Shown: positions 1 to 8,544, counted from the stretch's first letter. The stretch: 64,000 nucleotides of DNA from Massilia sp. Leaf139 (GCF_001424165.1 NZ_LMOJ01000022.1:397882-461881), one strand, 5' to 3'. Notes: a model not told the origin generated them from the letters alone. A program made the numbers and translations.

Positions 1-15
1 TAAAATGAAGTCATT

Positions 16-92
16 CGGAGTGTAGCGCAGCCCGGTAGCGCACCTGGTTTGGGACCAGGGGGTCCAAGGTTCGAATCCTTGTACTCCGACCA
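16..92 (+). tRNA. tRNA-Pro (anticodon UGG)
   Basis: A full cloverleaf can be folded. The seven-base acceptor stem begins CGGAGTG and pairs with the 3' strand at 82-88. The anticodon arm CCTGG/CCAGG closes a TTTGGGA loop whose anticodon is TGG. The T arm holds TTCGAAT. The CCA end is encoded at 90-92. Confidence 0.97.
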
Positions 93-102
93 AAGCATTA
101 AG

Positions 103-131
103 ACGGGCCGTCCTTGACGGCCCGTTTTCAT
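103..131 (+). terminator. Rho-independent terminator after tRNA-Pro
   Basis: A perfect 10-bp stem (ACGGGCCGTC at 103-112 with GACGGCCCGT at 116-125) has a three-base loop and is followed by a T-rich stretch. It sits 10 bp after tRNA-Pro and would separate it from tRNA-Arg. Confidence 0.85.
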
Positions 132-161
132 TTCTGCGCCGGTATTCGCCGGCGCCTCTCT

Positions 162-238
<77 letters not shown>

Positions 239-669
239 ATAAAATCAAGCACTTAGAAATATATGTCCATTATTATCGGCGTGCATTTGCTCGGTTCTAG
301 GTTTCGTGTACCCCCTGTGTACTCCAGCGCCACCATGGCTTAGTCTGACGTTATGCGGCTTCAATGTGATGCAGTCGCCTGACTGGTTTACCGTCACCGA
401 AAGGCGCGCAGCTTCACGATTTAATCCAGTGCGCTTCCCGCCGACAGTCCGGCCTGTTGTTCGGAATATAACCCACTGGCAGTCCTAGCGTCGGCTGCTG
501 CCAATGCTGGGCGGGCGTCGCTCCCGGCGCAACCACTGTGACCTGTCGAAAAAACCACGTACTGCGTATCCTGGGCAGTAATTGGCGAACAGGGGCGGTC
601 CCTACTTGATGAAGTTGACGATGCCTGTCTCCACTGCTAGGGTGCTGGGCCAAAACGAGCGAGGTCGAG
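239..669. other. Left-end intergenic region with putative integrase arm site
   Basis: No convincing gene is seen in these 430 bases. The notable content is a 25-bp motif at 301-325, made of two GTGTAC-type half-units, that matches a motif upstream of the integrase at 20715-20739 at 22 of 25 positions and in the same orientation. Short open frames here lack ribosome binding sites and recognisable protein features. Confidence 0.6.
301..325 (+). promoter_or_regulatory. Putative integrase arm-type binding site (left)
   Basis: The motif contains CGTGTACCCC and TGTGTAC. It lies 63 bp inside attL, and its partner lies 126 bp inside attR. When the island is circular, the two copies would flank the attP core, which is where arm sites for a P4-type integrase belong. 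The function is inferred; the repeat itself is seen. Confidence 0.45.
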
Positions 670-1581
670 ATGCATATTGGTGAAGTTTGTTCAGTCGTTG
701 AAGCAGTCCTAGTCCTCAGCACCCTGACCAAGCGTACCTGGACCGAGGTGGAATTCACCCGTGCTGTAATCCGCCTTCGCCTTCCGATCTACGCGGTCGC
801 ACCATATAACGCGTCGATCGTGTCGAAGCGATATGTTGACGGTCGTTTGGTCATTACTGCCGAACCTTCGATGACTGCCCGATACGTGACCCTGCTACAA
901 GCTGAGATTGAGGAACTGGCCTATAGCCCTGGACCTCAGGTTGTCACGGATCGACCGGCCTGGCTCTGGGAAGACCAGCCGTACCAATCTTGGGATGACA
1001 TCGTCGCATTCCGCCAAGGCGATCATCGTGTGCTCGGTCTTTGGGAAACCGATCAGGGGGAATGGATGGGGCAGTCGGACGAATATTTCTTCTCCAAGCC
1101 GGTACAGGTCACCGCGAAGTCCACGTTGGTCGTGCCACGCCATACGATTGCGGAGTTGGTGCGAAACGAAGCGGTCGCTGCCTTGCAAACGGCTACCGTG
1201 GACAGCGCCGACCCGCTTACTTCGCTTGTACTGGCGGAAAGCGGACAGGGAGCGATGCAGGGGATTCTAGCCAAGAATCCTGCGTCGTCGGTCATTCCCT
1301 TGGCGATCGTGGCTGAAGCCACGTCGCCCCTTGCCTCGCCAACAAACGGTGAAGCCACCTCGCCACCGCAGGCAAAGAAAACGAACACTTGGGATCAACA
1401 TGATCTTCGCCGCTTGCTTGAAGAGAGCCTGATTGAAGGGAATACACATGCGGTCCTTGCAGAAAAATATGGCGTTTCGCGCCAGTTCATCGGCAAGCAG
1501 ATCGCCACGGCAAGGGGCCTCTTTGGCGCGCGCAAACCATCCCCATTTGACGCCCTCGGGTCGAGGAGCCGCAAGAAATAG
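670..1581 (+). CDS. Hypothetical protein with C-terminal helix-turn-helix
   Basis: This is a 303-aa protein that I do not recognise as a named family. The first 170 residues look like a mixed alpha/beta domain without known motifs. Residues about 190-240 are a low-complexity Ala/Ser/Pro linker. The last 65 residues read as a helix-turn-helix of the kind that follows 'LAEKYGVSRQFIGKQIATA', with a basic tail. The start at 670 has GAGGTCGAG just upstream. It precedes the AlpA-primase operon by 135 bp and could be a regulator or a DNA-binding accessory factor of the island. That role is inferred from position and the HTH only. Confidence 0.7.
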   Translation: MHIGEVCSVVEAVLVLSTLTKRTWTEVEFTRAVIRLRLPIYAVAPYNASIVSKRYVDGRLVITAEPSMTARYVTLLQAEIEELAYSPGPQVVTDRPAWLWEDQPYQSWDDIVAFRQGDHRVLGLWETDQGEWMGQSDEYFFSKPVQVTAKSTLVVPRHTIAELVRNEAVAALQTATVDSADPLTSLVLAESGQGAMQGILAKNPASSVIPLAIVAEATSPLASPTNGEATSPPQAKKTNTWDQHDLRRLLEESLIEGNTHAVLAEKYGVSRQFIGKQIATARGLFGARKPSPFDALGSRSRKK

Positions 1582-1716
1582 GTAGCATTGCCCAGTTGCA
1601 CAAAACGGCCTGTAACCCGCATGGTTGCTAGGTTTGTTGGTTTCCGCAACCAGCCAGACTGGTTGCCATGCGTAGCTTTCGTTGTCGCAGTATCCGATCA
1701 ACATTTAGGAACGACA

Positions 1717-1929
1717 ATGAACGCCGAAGCAAAAATCATCGCACTCGCCGAAGAGATGCGTAGCGCAATTAACACCAACGAAGCAGCCTTCCATCTGGGC
1801 CGCCGCCCACAAACCCTCCGCAAATGGGCGTGCTACGAAGACGGTCCGCTTCGTCCGATCCGCATCCACGGCCGCCTCGCGTGGCCCGTCGCGCAGATCA
1901 AGGAGTTGCTCAAAGGTGGCCGCGTATGA
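1717..1929 (+). CDS. AlpA/excisionase-like small DNA-binding protein
   Basis: This is a 70-aa protein starting at the ATG at 1717, which has TTAGGA 6-10 bp upstream. A longer reading from 1588 lacks a ribosome binding site. The middle reads 'NEAAFHLGRRPQTLRKW', the first helix-turn-helix of a MerR/AlpA-type fold, followed by a wing-like 'PIRIHGRLAWPVAQIKELL'. Such proteins in P4-like elements switch on integrase or excision or control the replication operon. Its stop codon overlaps the start of the next gene, so it is probably the first gene of an operon with 1926-2393 and the primase-helicase. Confidence 0.72.
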   Translation: MNAEAKIIALAEEMRSAINTNEAAFHLGRRPQTLRKWACYEDGPLRPIRIHGRLAWPVAQIKELLKGGRV

Positions 1930-2393
1930 TCGCGCTCAACTATACGGGCAGCAATGGCGCGGAAACGCCGGTCGTCCTGTGCGAAAAAAACCCGCGAACC
2001 GTTGCTAAGCACGCCGCTGCCTGCGGGAATGCGCACAAGGCATATCTGCGCACTGTTTACGGCTTTCAGCCCGAAGACGACGAGTACGGGGTGGTCCTCT
2101 CTGCAAGTGCACACGGCAGCATTATTGCTATCGAAATCCGGTTCTTCACTGGTTCGACGAAGACCTACAAGGGCATGTTCGAGCTGCCGCTCCATGTGTT
2201 TAAAGTCGACGGGATGCCAGTTACCTCGACCGCTGCGATCGAAAATTTCGTTGGCCATGTGGTGTTCGTGACCGTCACCGGCCGCTACCACTTCGACGGT
2301 ATCAAACTGTCGAACGTGTTCGAAGTCAACCTCGACCACAACATCGCCCCCGCGGAACCGAAGCGCTTGTCGCCAGCCGAAACCGCGAAGTGA
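1926..2393 (+). CDS. Hypothetical protein, primase-operon partner
   Basis: This 155-aa protein is not recognised. Its ATG at 1926 overlaps the stop of the AlpA-like gene by 4 bases (ATGA), which supports translational coupling and this start over the longer frame from 1824. The protein is soluble, beta-rich in appearance and without Cys clusters or nucleotide-binding motifs. A stretch near residues 75-85 (FFTGSTKTYKGMFELPLHVF) suggests a beta-sandwich or OB-like fold. Lying between an AlpA-like gene and a primase-helicase, it may be a single-strand-binding or loading factor, but this is a guess from position. Confidence 0.7.
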   Translation: MIALNYTGSNGAETPVVLCEKNPRTVAKHAAACGNAHKAYLRTVYGFQPEDDEYGVVLSASAHGSIIAIEIRFFTGSTKTYKGMFELPLHVFKVDGMPVTSTAAIENFVGHVVFVTVTGRYHFDGIKLSNVFEVNLDHNIAPAEPKRLSPAETAK

Positions 2394-2399
2394 GGCGAC

Positions 2400-5111
2400 A
2401 TGTTGACTAACAATGAAACCTCTGTGGTGATGGGTCGCATGTCGAGCGGCCAGCATCAAGTACAGGCCGCAGTCGCGTGCGGCGCGGCGGTCACTGTGAT
2501 CACCAATGCTAACGGCAACCTGACGAAAACGTTTTTCCTCGATGAAAGCGGGATGGTTCGCAAACAGGCCGCTGTCAAGCTCGTCTACGGCAGCTACCAG
2601 GTTCGCGACGTACCCAAACTGGCAGAGCTGGACGGCATCCTCAACACGTTGGCGCATACCCAAGCCGTGACGTACGGTCGCCCGATGCTTGACCAAGGCG
2701 ACGTCGTTGCCCAAAGCGTGACGAATCCGGCAGCGGGGGCAATCACGCGCACTCGCCAAAACTTCCAGTTCGGAGACAACGCTGGCGTTCTGATGCTGGA
2801 TTACGACCCTCCGAAAGGTGCGCCAGCGCTCTCGCCGGGGGAACTGGTGCATATCGTCCGCAATTGCTGCCCAGCCCTCTTGGAGGTGGAAATGCTCTGG
2901 CGCGCAAGTGCGTCGTCTGGCATCAATGGCTCGGGCGTCACGGGGCAGCGTATCTACCTGATCGTCAGCAAGGCCAGCGAAATCCCACGTATTGGCAAGC
3001 TGATCTTCGAGCGCCTCTGGCTCGCCGGTTCCGGCTACTTTGCAGTCAGCAAATCCGGCCAGCTGTTGGAGCGCGGACCTGTTGACGCATCTGTGTGGAA
3101 GCCAGAAGGTCTCGACTTCGCAGCACATCCGGTGCTCAACAATGGCATCGTGCGCACTTCCTACGAGGGGAAGATCACGGGTGCGGGCATCCTGGATGTG
3201 GCTGAGGTACACGAGCTGACTGAGGCCGAAACCAACGAGCTGAAGGAAATCAAATCGGCGGCCCGCGCTGCGATGGCGCCCCAAGTACAAGCCGCAAAAG
3301 CGCAATACATCACGGAAGTCGCGCCAGTCATTGCGGAGCGGCTGAAGAAGCTGAGCTTGGATACTGACCAAGCTGTCATCAGCCTCATGCTCGAACGTGC
3401 GACGATGCAACGCACCTTGATGGGTGACTTCCCATTGATAACGGCCGACGGCAAGTCGGTCACCGTAGGCACCGTAATGGACAACCCGGAAAAGTGGCAT
3501 GGTGCTCGGTTTGCGGACCCGCTGGAGCCCGAGGTCGATAAACGAGTCGCCTATCTCAACTTGCGCAGCGGTGGTAACCCTTACTTGTATTCGCATCTGC
3601 ATCACGGCACGTACTACCGCCTGGACCGAGCACCGGCACTGATCGAAGTGTCTGCAGGCGAGTTGCCGCGCATGGTGGATTCGATGGCGCTGCTGCTGAG
3701 AAAGTCGGGCCAAATCTACGAACGCGCGGGCGTCATGGTGTACGTCAGCAACGAAGGCAAAATCGTGCAAGCTGTGGCGACCTGGATGAAAGTCTTCGTA
3801 CATCGCCTGTGCCGCTTCGAGCAATACAACGTCAAAAAGCAGGAAATGGTCGTTGCCGAATGCCCGCAAGGTGTAGTCCAAGGCTTGCTGGCGAATGCAG
3901 CGCACACCCGTATGCCACGCCTAACTGCTGTGCGCGATGTCCCGACCATGGACGCGAATGGTCGTCTGATCGCAATGCCCGGCTACGACGAACCATCTGG
4001 TCTGCTGCTCAGAAACGAGAAATTCGTTACCTGGCCGGTCGTCCTCTTGGCACCCTCGCGGCACGATCTGAAAAATGCACTGCAAACCTTGTGGAAGCCG
4101 TTCGAGCAGTTTCCTTACGTTTCGGCTGCGGATAAATCCGTCGCCTTGGCAGCAGCGCTGACTGCAGCAGTTCGCTGCTGCTTGCGCACCGCTCCAGGAT
4201 TCGGATTCAGCGCAACTGCACCTGGCACGGGGAAGACGTTGCTGGCCCAGTGTATCGGCGTCCTGTATGACGGCACCGCGCCGGCGGTAAGCGCACCGAT
4301 CACGCATGAAGAAGAGTGGGCTAAGAGTCTGTTCAGCTCGGCGTTGGCTGGCGCCGGTACCCTGTTGTTCGACAACGCGGAGCACGCCATCGAATCGGCA
4401 AGCCTGTGCGCTGTCACCACTGCTCCAGCTATCAAGGGCCGCGTCCTCGGCGAGTCGCGCGAAGCCGAAGCTGAGCACCGCTTGTTGGTGCTGGCGACCG
4501 GGAATGGCCTGCAGCTGGTTGGCGACCTGAATCGCCGTTTCTTGACGTGCCGCCTGGATGCACAGGTCGAGGCGTCCAAGGTCGCCGGACGTCAGTTCGA
4601 CCTGGAACCACTCGGCTACTGCCTCAAAAACCGTTTGCTGATGATTACGGCTGCGCTGACGCTGATCCAGGGCTATGTCGCCGCTGGCTTCCCGAAGGTG
4701 TGCGACGGACTCGCCTCGATGGACGACTGGAACAAGTTGGTTCGCTCGACCATTGTCTGGCTGAGCGAGCAGGGCCTCGCTCCTGGTTTCGTCGATCCCA
4801 AGGCCGCCTTGCTGCGCGATAGTGCAAATGACCCTGAAGCTGCGGCGTTGGTCGCCGTGCTCGAGATGGCGAAAATGACGTTCGGACCAAACGCAAAGTT
4901 CACTGTCGCCGAGCTGGTCAAGCGCACGAGCACGACCGAGGAGTGGGGCGATCTGCTGAAAGACATTGCCGGTGACTACAGTGGTGTCGATGCGCGACGC
5001 CTCGGGAAGTGGTTGCTGAAGCGCGAGGGACGCATCATCAACTGCATGAGCCTGAAACGCGTCGGCTTGAACCGTACGAAGACGGCACTGTGGAGCATCA
5101 GCGAAGCCTAA
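2400..5111 (+). CDS. Primase-helicase-like replication protein of the island
   Basis: The protein has 903 aa and starts at the ATG at 2400, with GAGG 4 bases upstream. The N-terminal third shows signs of an archaeo-eukaryotic-type primase: a D-x-D in 'LMLDYDPP' (D134, D136), an S/G-rich motif near 172-180 and a later acidic motif 'GPVDASVW' (D229). The C-terminal half carries a P-loop, PGTGKT at about 608-613, and a Walker B-like 'LLFDN' near 660, consistent with an SF3/AAA-type helicase. Proteins with this layout drive replication of P4-like satellites and integrative elements. It is the last gene of the operon starting at 1717, and the iteron-like repeats lie immediately downstream. The family assignment rests on motif reading only. 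Confidence 0.75.
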   Translation: MLTNNETSVVMGRMSSGQHQVQAAVACGAAVTVITNANGNLTKTFFLDESGMVRKQAAVKLVYGSYQVRDVPKLAELDGILNTLAHTQAVTYGRPMLDQGDVVAQSVTNPAAGAITRTRQNFQFGDNAGVLMLDYDPPKGAPALSPGELVHIVRNCCPALLEVEMLWRASASSGINGSGVTGQRIYLIVSKASEIPRIGKLIFERLWLAGSGYFAVSKSGQLLERGPVDASVWKPEGLDFAAHPVLNNGIVRTSYEGKITGAGILDVAEVHELTEAETNELKEIKSAARAAMAPQVQAAKAQYITEVAPVIAERLKKLSLDTDQAVISLMLERATMQRTLMGDFPLITADGKSVTVGTVMDNPEKWHGARFADPLEPEVDKRVAYLNLRSGGNPYLYSHLHHGTYYRLDRAPALIEVSAGELPRMVDSMALLLRKSGQIYERAGVMVYVSNEGKIVQAVATWMKVFVHRLCRFEQYNVKKQEMVVAECPQGVVQGLLANAAHTRMPRLTAVRDVPTMDANGRLIAMPGYDEPSGLLLRNEKFVTWPVVLLAPSRHDLKNALQTLWKPFEQFPYVSAADKSVALAAALTAAVRCCLRTAPGFGFSATAPGTGKTLLAQCIGVLYDGTAPAVSAPITHEEEWAKSLFSSALAGAGTLLFDNAEHAIESASLCAVTTAPAIKGRVLGESREAEAEHRLLVLATGNGLQLVGDLNRRFLTCRLDAQVEASKVAGRQFDLEPLGYCLKNRLLMITAALTLIQGYVAAGFPKVCDGLASMDDWNKLVRSTIVWLSEQGLAPGFVDPKAALLRDSANDPEAAALVAVLEMAKMTFGPNAKFTVAELVKRTSTTEEWGDLLKDIAGDYSGVDARRLGKWLLKREGRIINCMSLKRVGLNRTKTALWSISEA

Positions 5112-5117
5112 GCAGTC

Positions 5118-5248
5118 ACAGGTGCAGGGAGTGCAGGGATCTGCAGGGTTGTTTTGACCTGAAGTGAAATCAGGTTGACTTGAATATCTGCGACGCACAG
5201 GGTGGTGATCAGACCCAGCGCTCCCTGCAACACCTGCACCCCTGCGGA
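5118..5248. repeat. Iteron-like inverted cluster, candidate replication origin
   Basis: Three TGCAGGG units lie on the plus strand at 5123, 5132 and 5142. The complementary CCTGCA/CCCTGC units lie at about 5223-5245. Between them is a small perfect stem ACCTGA/TCAGGT (5157-5162, 5170-5175). The two clusters together form an approximate 17-bp inverted repeat. The site directly follows the primase-helicase gene, where P4-like elements keep origin or cis-replication sites. Confidence 0.5.
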
Positions 5249-5323
5249 AAAAACGACGACTCGAATAAATCGCTTGGCGCCACAATAGCTCTACATCAAC
5301 TCAAACTTTCAGTTCCCATCAAC

Positions 5324-5716
5324 ATGAATCCTATTAAATCTCCGGTCCACAATATGGCGCTCTTGCAGAAGCCACGTCACCGCTGGCCGCTCAAGGCGGA
5401 CTACCTGGACGTGCCGCGTGAAAAAGCAGTGGCTATTGTCGAGAAGTTCGTCACCCACTTCGGTTTCGGCTACTTGCGCGAGCGCGGCGCGTTCCGCTTC
5501 ATGGCGCCAATCCTGCCCACCCGGCTCGACGTGTTCGACCTGTACGAAGCGCTCAAAGCCGTGTTTGACACGGTCAATGGGTACAATTGGGGCGATACTG
5601 AATCACGTGCGTTCAAGGAACGTCTGGAGGATGAGTTTGGTCCGTTGACCGGGCACATCGCAATCCGCCTGCAGGGCCGTTGCTTCGTAATCGCGGCCGA
5701 GAAGCCGAAGCATTAA
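5324..5716 (+). CDS. Hypothetical protein of the replication module
   Basis: This is a 130-aa protein of unknown function. The start is uncertain. The ATG at 5324 is chosen because the upstream part of the frame (5180-5323) overlaps the iteron-like repeats. Another ATG at 5354 is possible, and none has a clear ribosome binding site. The sequence is compact and soluble, with 'REKAVAIVEKFVTHFGFGYLRERGAFRFMAPILP' divided into helix and strand blocks and a second helix-rich half. It has no catalytic motif I can name. Same-strand position after the replication operon suggests an accessory role in the element. Confidence 0.6.
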   Translation: MNPIKSPVHNMALLQKPRHRWPLKADYLDVPREKAVAIVEKFVTHFGFGYLRERGAFRFMAPILPTRLDVFDLYEALKAVFDTVNGYNWGDTESRAFKERLEDEFGPLTGHIAIRLQGRCFVIAAEKPKH

Positions 5717-5787
5717 TCTGGTCGGTTTGCTGTAAACGCGAACCCGGCATGCATGTGCCCGGTTCGCTTTTCTTTTAGGTAGGCCAA

Positions 5788-6330
5788 ATGAAAAAAGCAA
5801 AAGCACCAAGAGTGCCTATCCTTGAAAACGCTTTCGAGGTCAACCTGCCGAAGTTGATGCGGGCGGCGAAGTCCACGGGGTCCTCTAGGCTTGTTCTTGA
5901 CGATGGGGATGTGCGGACCGTCGTTGTGCTTGCTGAGACGCGCCTAGCGGTCTTCTTGGGCGGTCGGCAGTGGGTGGCGGATATCGTACCAGTTCAGTGC
6001 CTCCAGGACCGTGTACGGCCCCTCCTAAAGTGCCCCCGCACGCACGAGGGGAATTTTCAATCGTTGTACTTTCGGGCCGGCGAGCTAGCATGCCGGCATT
6101 GTCACAAGTTACGATATCGGAGCAATATTGCTGCGACGGCAACTGAGCGGGCGCGGATCGCACGATCAAAGCTGTTGCACTTAATTGGTGCCACGCAAGG
6201 TTGCGCTGATGTGGTACGTCAGCCATACACATGGCGCAAAAAGCACCTAAAGATGGTTGCAAATGCAGCCTTTCTGTCCCGTATTCACTATCAAGATATT
6301 CGTGCCTGGCTCAATGCTCGCCGCAACTGA
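5788..6330 (+). CDS. Hypothetical protein with treble-clef-like Cys pair region
   Basis: This 180-aa protein starts at the ATG at 5788 with TAGGTAGG upstream. The middle has a C-P at about residue 82-83 followed by 'LACRHCHKLRYRS' near 100-112, a pattern (C...C-x2-C with aromatic and basic residues) common in small zinc-ribbon proteins of phages and islands. The C-terminal part is basic and helical. It could bind nucleic acid. No enzyme motif is visible. It is the last gene before the AT-rich defence-like block. Confidence 0.65.
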   Translation: MKKAKAPRVPILENAFEVNLPKLMRAAKSTGSSRLVLDDGDVRTVVVLAETRLAVFLGGRQWVADIVPVQCLQDRVRPLLKCPRTHEGNFQSLYFRAGELACRHCHKLRYRSNIAATATERARIARSKLLHLIGATQGCADVVRQPYTWRKKHLKMVANAAFLSRIHYQDIRAWLNARRN

Positions 6331-6500
6331 ACAAATAAAATGTGGAACCATCCGCATCAAAAATGCGGACTAGATCATGACGATAAAGTTTAAGCGGTCC
6401 AATAACTCATGCAGAGTGAAAAAAGTTCCGCGATTGCCATCAGGAAAGCAACCTGCTTGCCTAACGCTTAGCACGTATGTCGCTCCCAGTTGCGAGTAGT
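6331..6500. other. Intergenic spacer between convergent genes
   Basis: This 170-bp stretch separates the rightward replication module from the leftward ATPase-PIN operon. Base composition drops clearly to AT-rich here and stays so until about 8545. No strong hairpin or RNA gene was recognised. Confidence 0.5.
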
Positions 6501-7019
6501 TTACGCCGCATTCATTAACCAGGATTTAGGCGTGTAACCACCATTTCCGAAAACCGAGAGCAGCTCATCTGCATCTTCTAGAGGCACGACCCACGTCAAT
6601 TCTTTAAAGAGAGGAGATCCAGAAGCCACAATCGCAAATACTGCTCGGGCAGTCTTATCATTTGACGCAATAAATTTTCCTGTAGAAAGCGCTGCATCAA
6701 CCACATGGGCGTCTTTCCGCGCTATTTCTTTTTGAGCCTCTGTCAGTCCAGCTATTTCTACTTCATTCACACATAGCGCCGCTGTAGCAATCAGATGAAA
6801 TTTCTTCTTTGCCACCATACTAGCTAGCCACTTAGTTGCAAACATAGAACGATGCTTTTTCCATTCATCGAGTAGGACCGGGCAAAATGCGACACCAATA
6901 TTAAAGTCTCTGATCCCGACAAGGACTTCTCTAGCACTTTTCGATACTGGGTGCTCGGATACACCACAAGCCCTAGCGATGTCAGCGTCAACAACTGCAT
7001 GAGACGGATTAAATTTCAT
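6501..7019 (-). CDS. PIN-domain-like nuclease, partner of AAA ATPase
   Basis: The protein has 172 aa from the ATG at 7019, which overlaps the end of the ATPase gene by 11 bases. Spaced acidic residues fit a PIN fold: D11 and D13 in 'AVVDADIARA', E52 in 'LLDEWKKH', D103 in 'RKDAHVVDAAL' and D121 in 'IASNDK'. PIN enzymes are metal-dependent RNases, often toxins or defence effectors. The coupling to an ATPase predicts that the ATPase senses a trigger and the PIN protein cleaves RNA or DNA. A longer frame from 7043 is possible but would deepen the overlap. The fold is assigned by motif spacing only; the effector role is inferred. Confidence 0.65.
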   Translation of the reverse strand: MKFNPSHAVVDADIARACGVSEHPVSKSAREVLVGIRDFNIGVAFCPVLLDEWKKHRSMFATKWLASMVAKKKFHLIATAALCVNEVEIAGLTEAQKEIARKDAHVVDAALSTGKFIASNDKTARAVFAIVASGSPLFKELTWVVPLEDADELLSVFGNGGYTPKSWLMNAA

Positions 7020-8307
7020 CTTGCATTGCCTTCTCGACGACATCCAAGTAAAGCTGCTCTACAGCCAACGTCACGTCATCAAAGTCTGCTGGCCACTCAC
7101 CAAATGCACCATATTTATCAACCTCTGCTGCGTTGATCTCAGTCTGCCCAGTTTCATTATCCTGGGTAAACCAGTTAAGGGAAACTGAGGACGCGGGCAG
7201 ATTTTGTTTTGCCACTTCAATTTGTATGGCTCTTATAAGGATCGAACTATGCGTTTCAATTACCACTCTAATGCCACGTTCCAAAACTGCTGACGCGATT
7301 ATTGACCCGAGGTTGTATTGCGCTCTCGGATGCAAGTGTAATTCTGGCTGCTCAACATAAACAAGTTGATTCTTTCTAGCTGCAAGTAGGGCAACAAGAA
7401 CAGGTAATGTTTGAGAAACACCGAAACCGACATCTGCGATATTAACATTATCAGTCTCCAAGTTATTGCAGCCAGCATGTCGTGAAATTCTAAGTTCCAA
7501 TCTCGTGTCATTAATACTGCGCGTATCAACTGACGATGCCAAGCCCAAATGACGCAACTGCTCACTAAGAGCAATAAATTTCGACTTCTCTCTTCTTGAC
7601 TCTTTCCAATTATGAATGATACTTGCCACATACCTCTCAAACGAGCCAGGATAAACAGCTTCAGAGATGGCAGCTTTATATGAGCGCTCTGGGTTTCCGC
7701 GAAGTCCGGGCACATGGATTAACTTTCTAGCGAATGTTGCCAAGCCAATTGCCGGAGATATGCCAGCGACAAACGGAACAGATTTTCCATTTCTCACCAT
7801 CTTTATATCAAGAAAGCACCGATTTCTTGCAACTTTCCACGTTAATTTTTTTTCGTCGCCGAACATATCGCGAAAAGGAAATTCTCCGTCCGGAAGCATT
7901 TTTTCAATGTCTTCCGATTTCAATCCATAATGAACCCGAATCCCCTGTGGAAACTGTTCGCTTTTATGGTAGATGCCGTCAATATGGATTCCGCGCTTCT
8001 CAATAAACTTGTAGTAAGCCTTAGTTTCATCTCCGTCATCATCGTCAAGAGTAATAGCAAAATCCTGCCGTTCGATTTCTGGGACCTTCGAAATAATCTC
8101 GCTTGAATCCGACAATTTGACATTAGGTCCATCAAGCAACAACGATCCGCCATCGAAATCGCTATCCAACGTCTGCTTAATTAACAACAATGGCTGCATA
8201 AAGCTAGACTTCCCGGAACTATTGGTTCCTGCCAAAATGGTCAGTCCCTTCAACTCGACGCTGCGTTTCTTCCCAATCGACTTGTAGCCCTCGACAGATA
8301 TTTTCAT
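7009..8307 (-). CDS. AAA/OLD-type ABC-like ATPase (DUF3696-like C-terminus)
   Basis: The protein has 432 aa from the ATG at 8307; the frame is open further to 8409 but family members begin at the 'MKISVEGYKSIG' strand. Walker A is GTNSSGKS (27-34). A late 'DVGFGVSQTLP' serves as the ABC signature-like segment, followed by Walker B 'LVYVEQPELHLHP' and a switch histidine in 'VVIETHSSIL'. The end, 'DKYGAFGEWPADFDD', resembles the DUF3696 tail of defence ATPases. It lies upstream of, and overlaps, the PIN gene. Codon use is AT-rich compared with neighbours, suggesting separate acquisition. Related ATPases act as sensors in OLD, PARIS, Septu and retron systems, but the effectors there differ. Confidence 0.8.
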   Translation of the reverse strand: MKISVEGYKSIGKKRSVELKGLTILAGTNSSGKSSFMQPLLLIKQTLDSDFDGGSLLLDGPNVKLSDSSEIISKVPEIERQDFAITLDDDDGDETKAYYKFIEKRGIHIDGIYHKSEQFPQGIRVHYGLKSEDIEKMLPDGEFPFRDMFGDEKKLTWKVARNRCFLDIKMVRNGKSVPFVAGISPAIGLATFARKLIHVPGLRGNPERSYKAAISEAVYPGSFERYVASIIHNWKESRREKSKFIALSEQLRHLGLASSVDTRSINDTRLELRISRHAGCNNLETDNVNIADVGFGVSQTLPVLVALLAARKNQLVYVEQPELHLHPRAQYNLGSIIASAVLERGIRVVIETHSSILIRAIQIEVAKQNLPASSVSLNWFTQDNETGQTEINAAEVDKYGAFGEWPADFDDVTLAVEQLYLDVVEKAMQDEI

Positions 8308-8411
8308 CTTTTTCCCATGTGTGCGTTTTTCATTTATTGTACTTAAGAAATGCGGAAGCCGCCACCGGTTGACGCGCATCGTTATCTTAGTACGACTGTT
8401 GAAATACAACC

Positions 8412-8533
8412 GTATGTGAACACCGGCTCACAGTGAACAAATCGGATGTTCAAAAAATATATATTTGACTTTTGAACATGTTCAGATATAAGCTCATCCT
8501 TATTGAACACCTCTAGACATTCTTGAACAGCAA
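8412..8533. promoter_or_regulatory. TGAACA hexamer array, candidate res site or operator
   Basis: Seven TGAACA/TGTTCA hexamers lie within 113 bp, at 8417, 8434, 8447 (inverted), 8473, 8479 (inverted), 8504 and 8524. They include the perfect palindrome TGAACATGTTCA (8473-8484) and a 9-bp inverted repeat TGTTCAAAA/TTTTGAACA spanning 8447-8478. The array lies directly upstream of the serine recombinase and in the divergent promoter region of the ATPase gene. Resolvases bind multi-subsite res regions in exactly this position. An operator for a regulator is the alternative. Confidence 0.55.
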
Positions 8534-8544
8534 AAGGACGGGCG

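Noticed and set aside
306..488. Small protein-coding frame next to attL
   Set aside because: No ribosome binding site; it runs through the repeat that looks like an integrase arm site.
1833..3905. A 690-codon leftward frame antisense to the primase-helicase region
   Set aside because: It is the shadow of the rightward operon in GC-rich DNA. The product is His/Asp/Arg-rich with no domain, and the genes on the other strand have motifs, ribosome binding sites and coupled starts.
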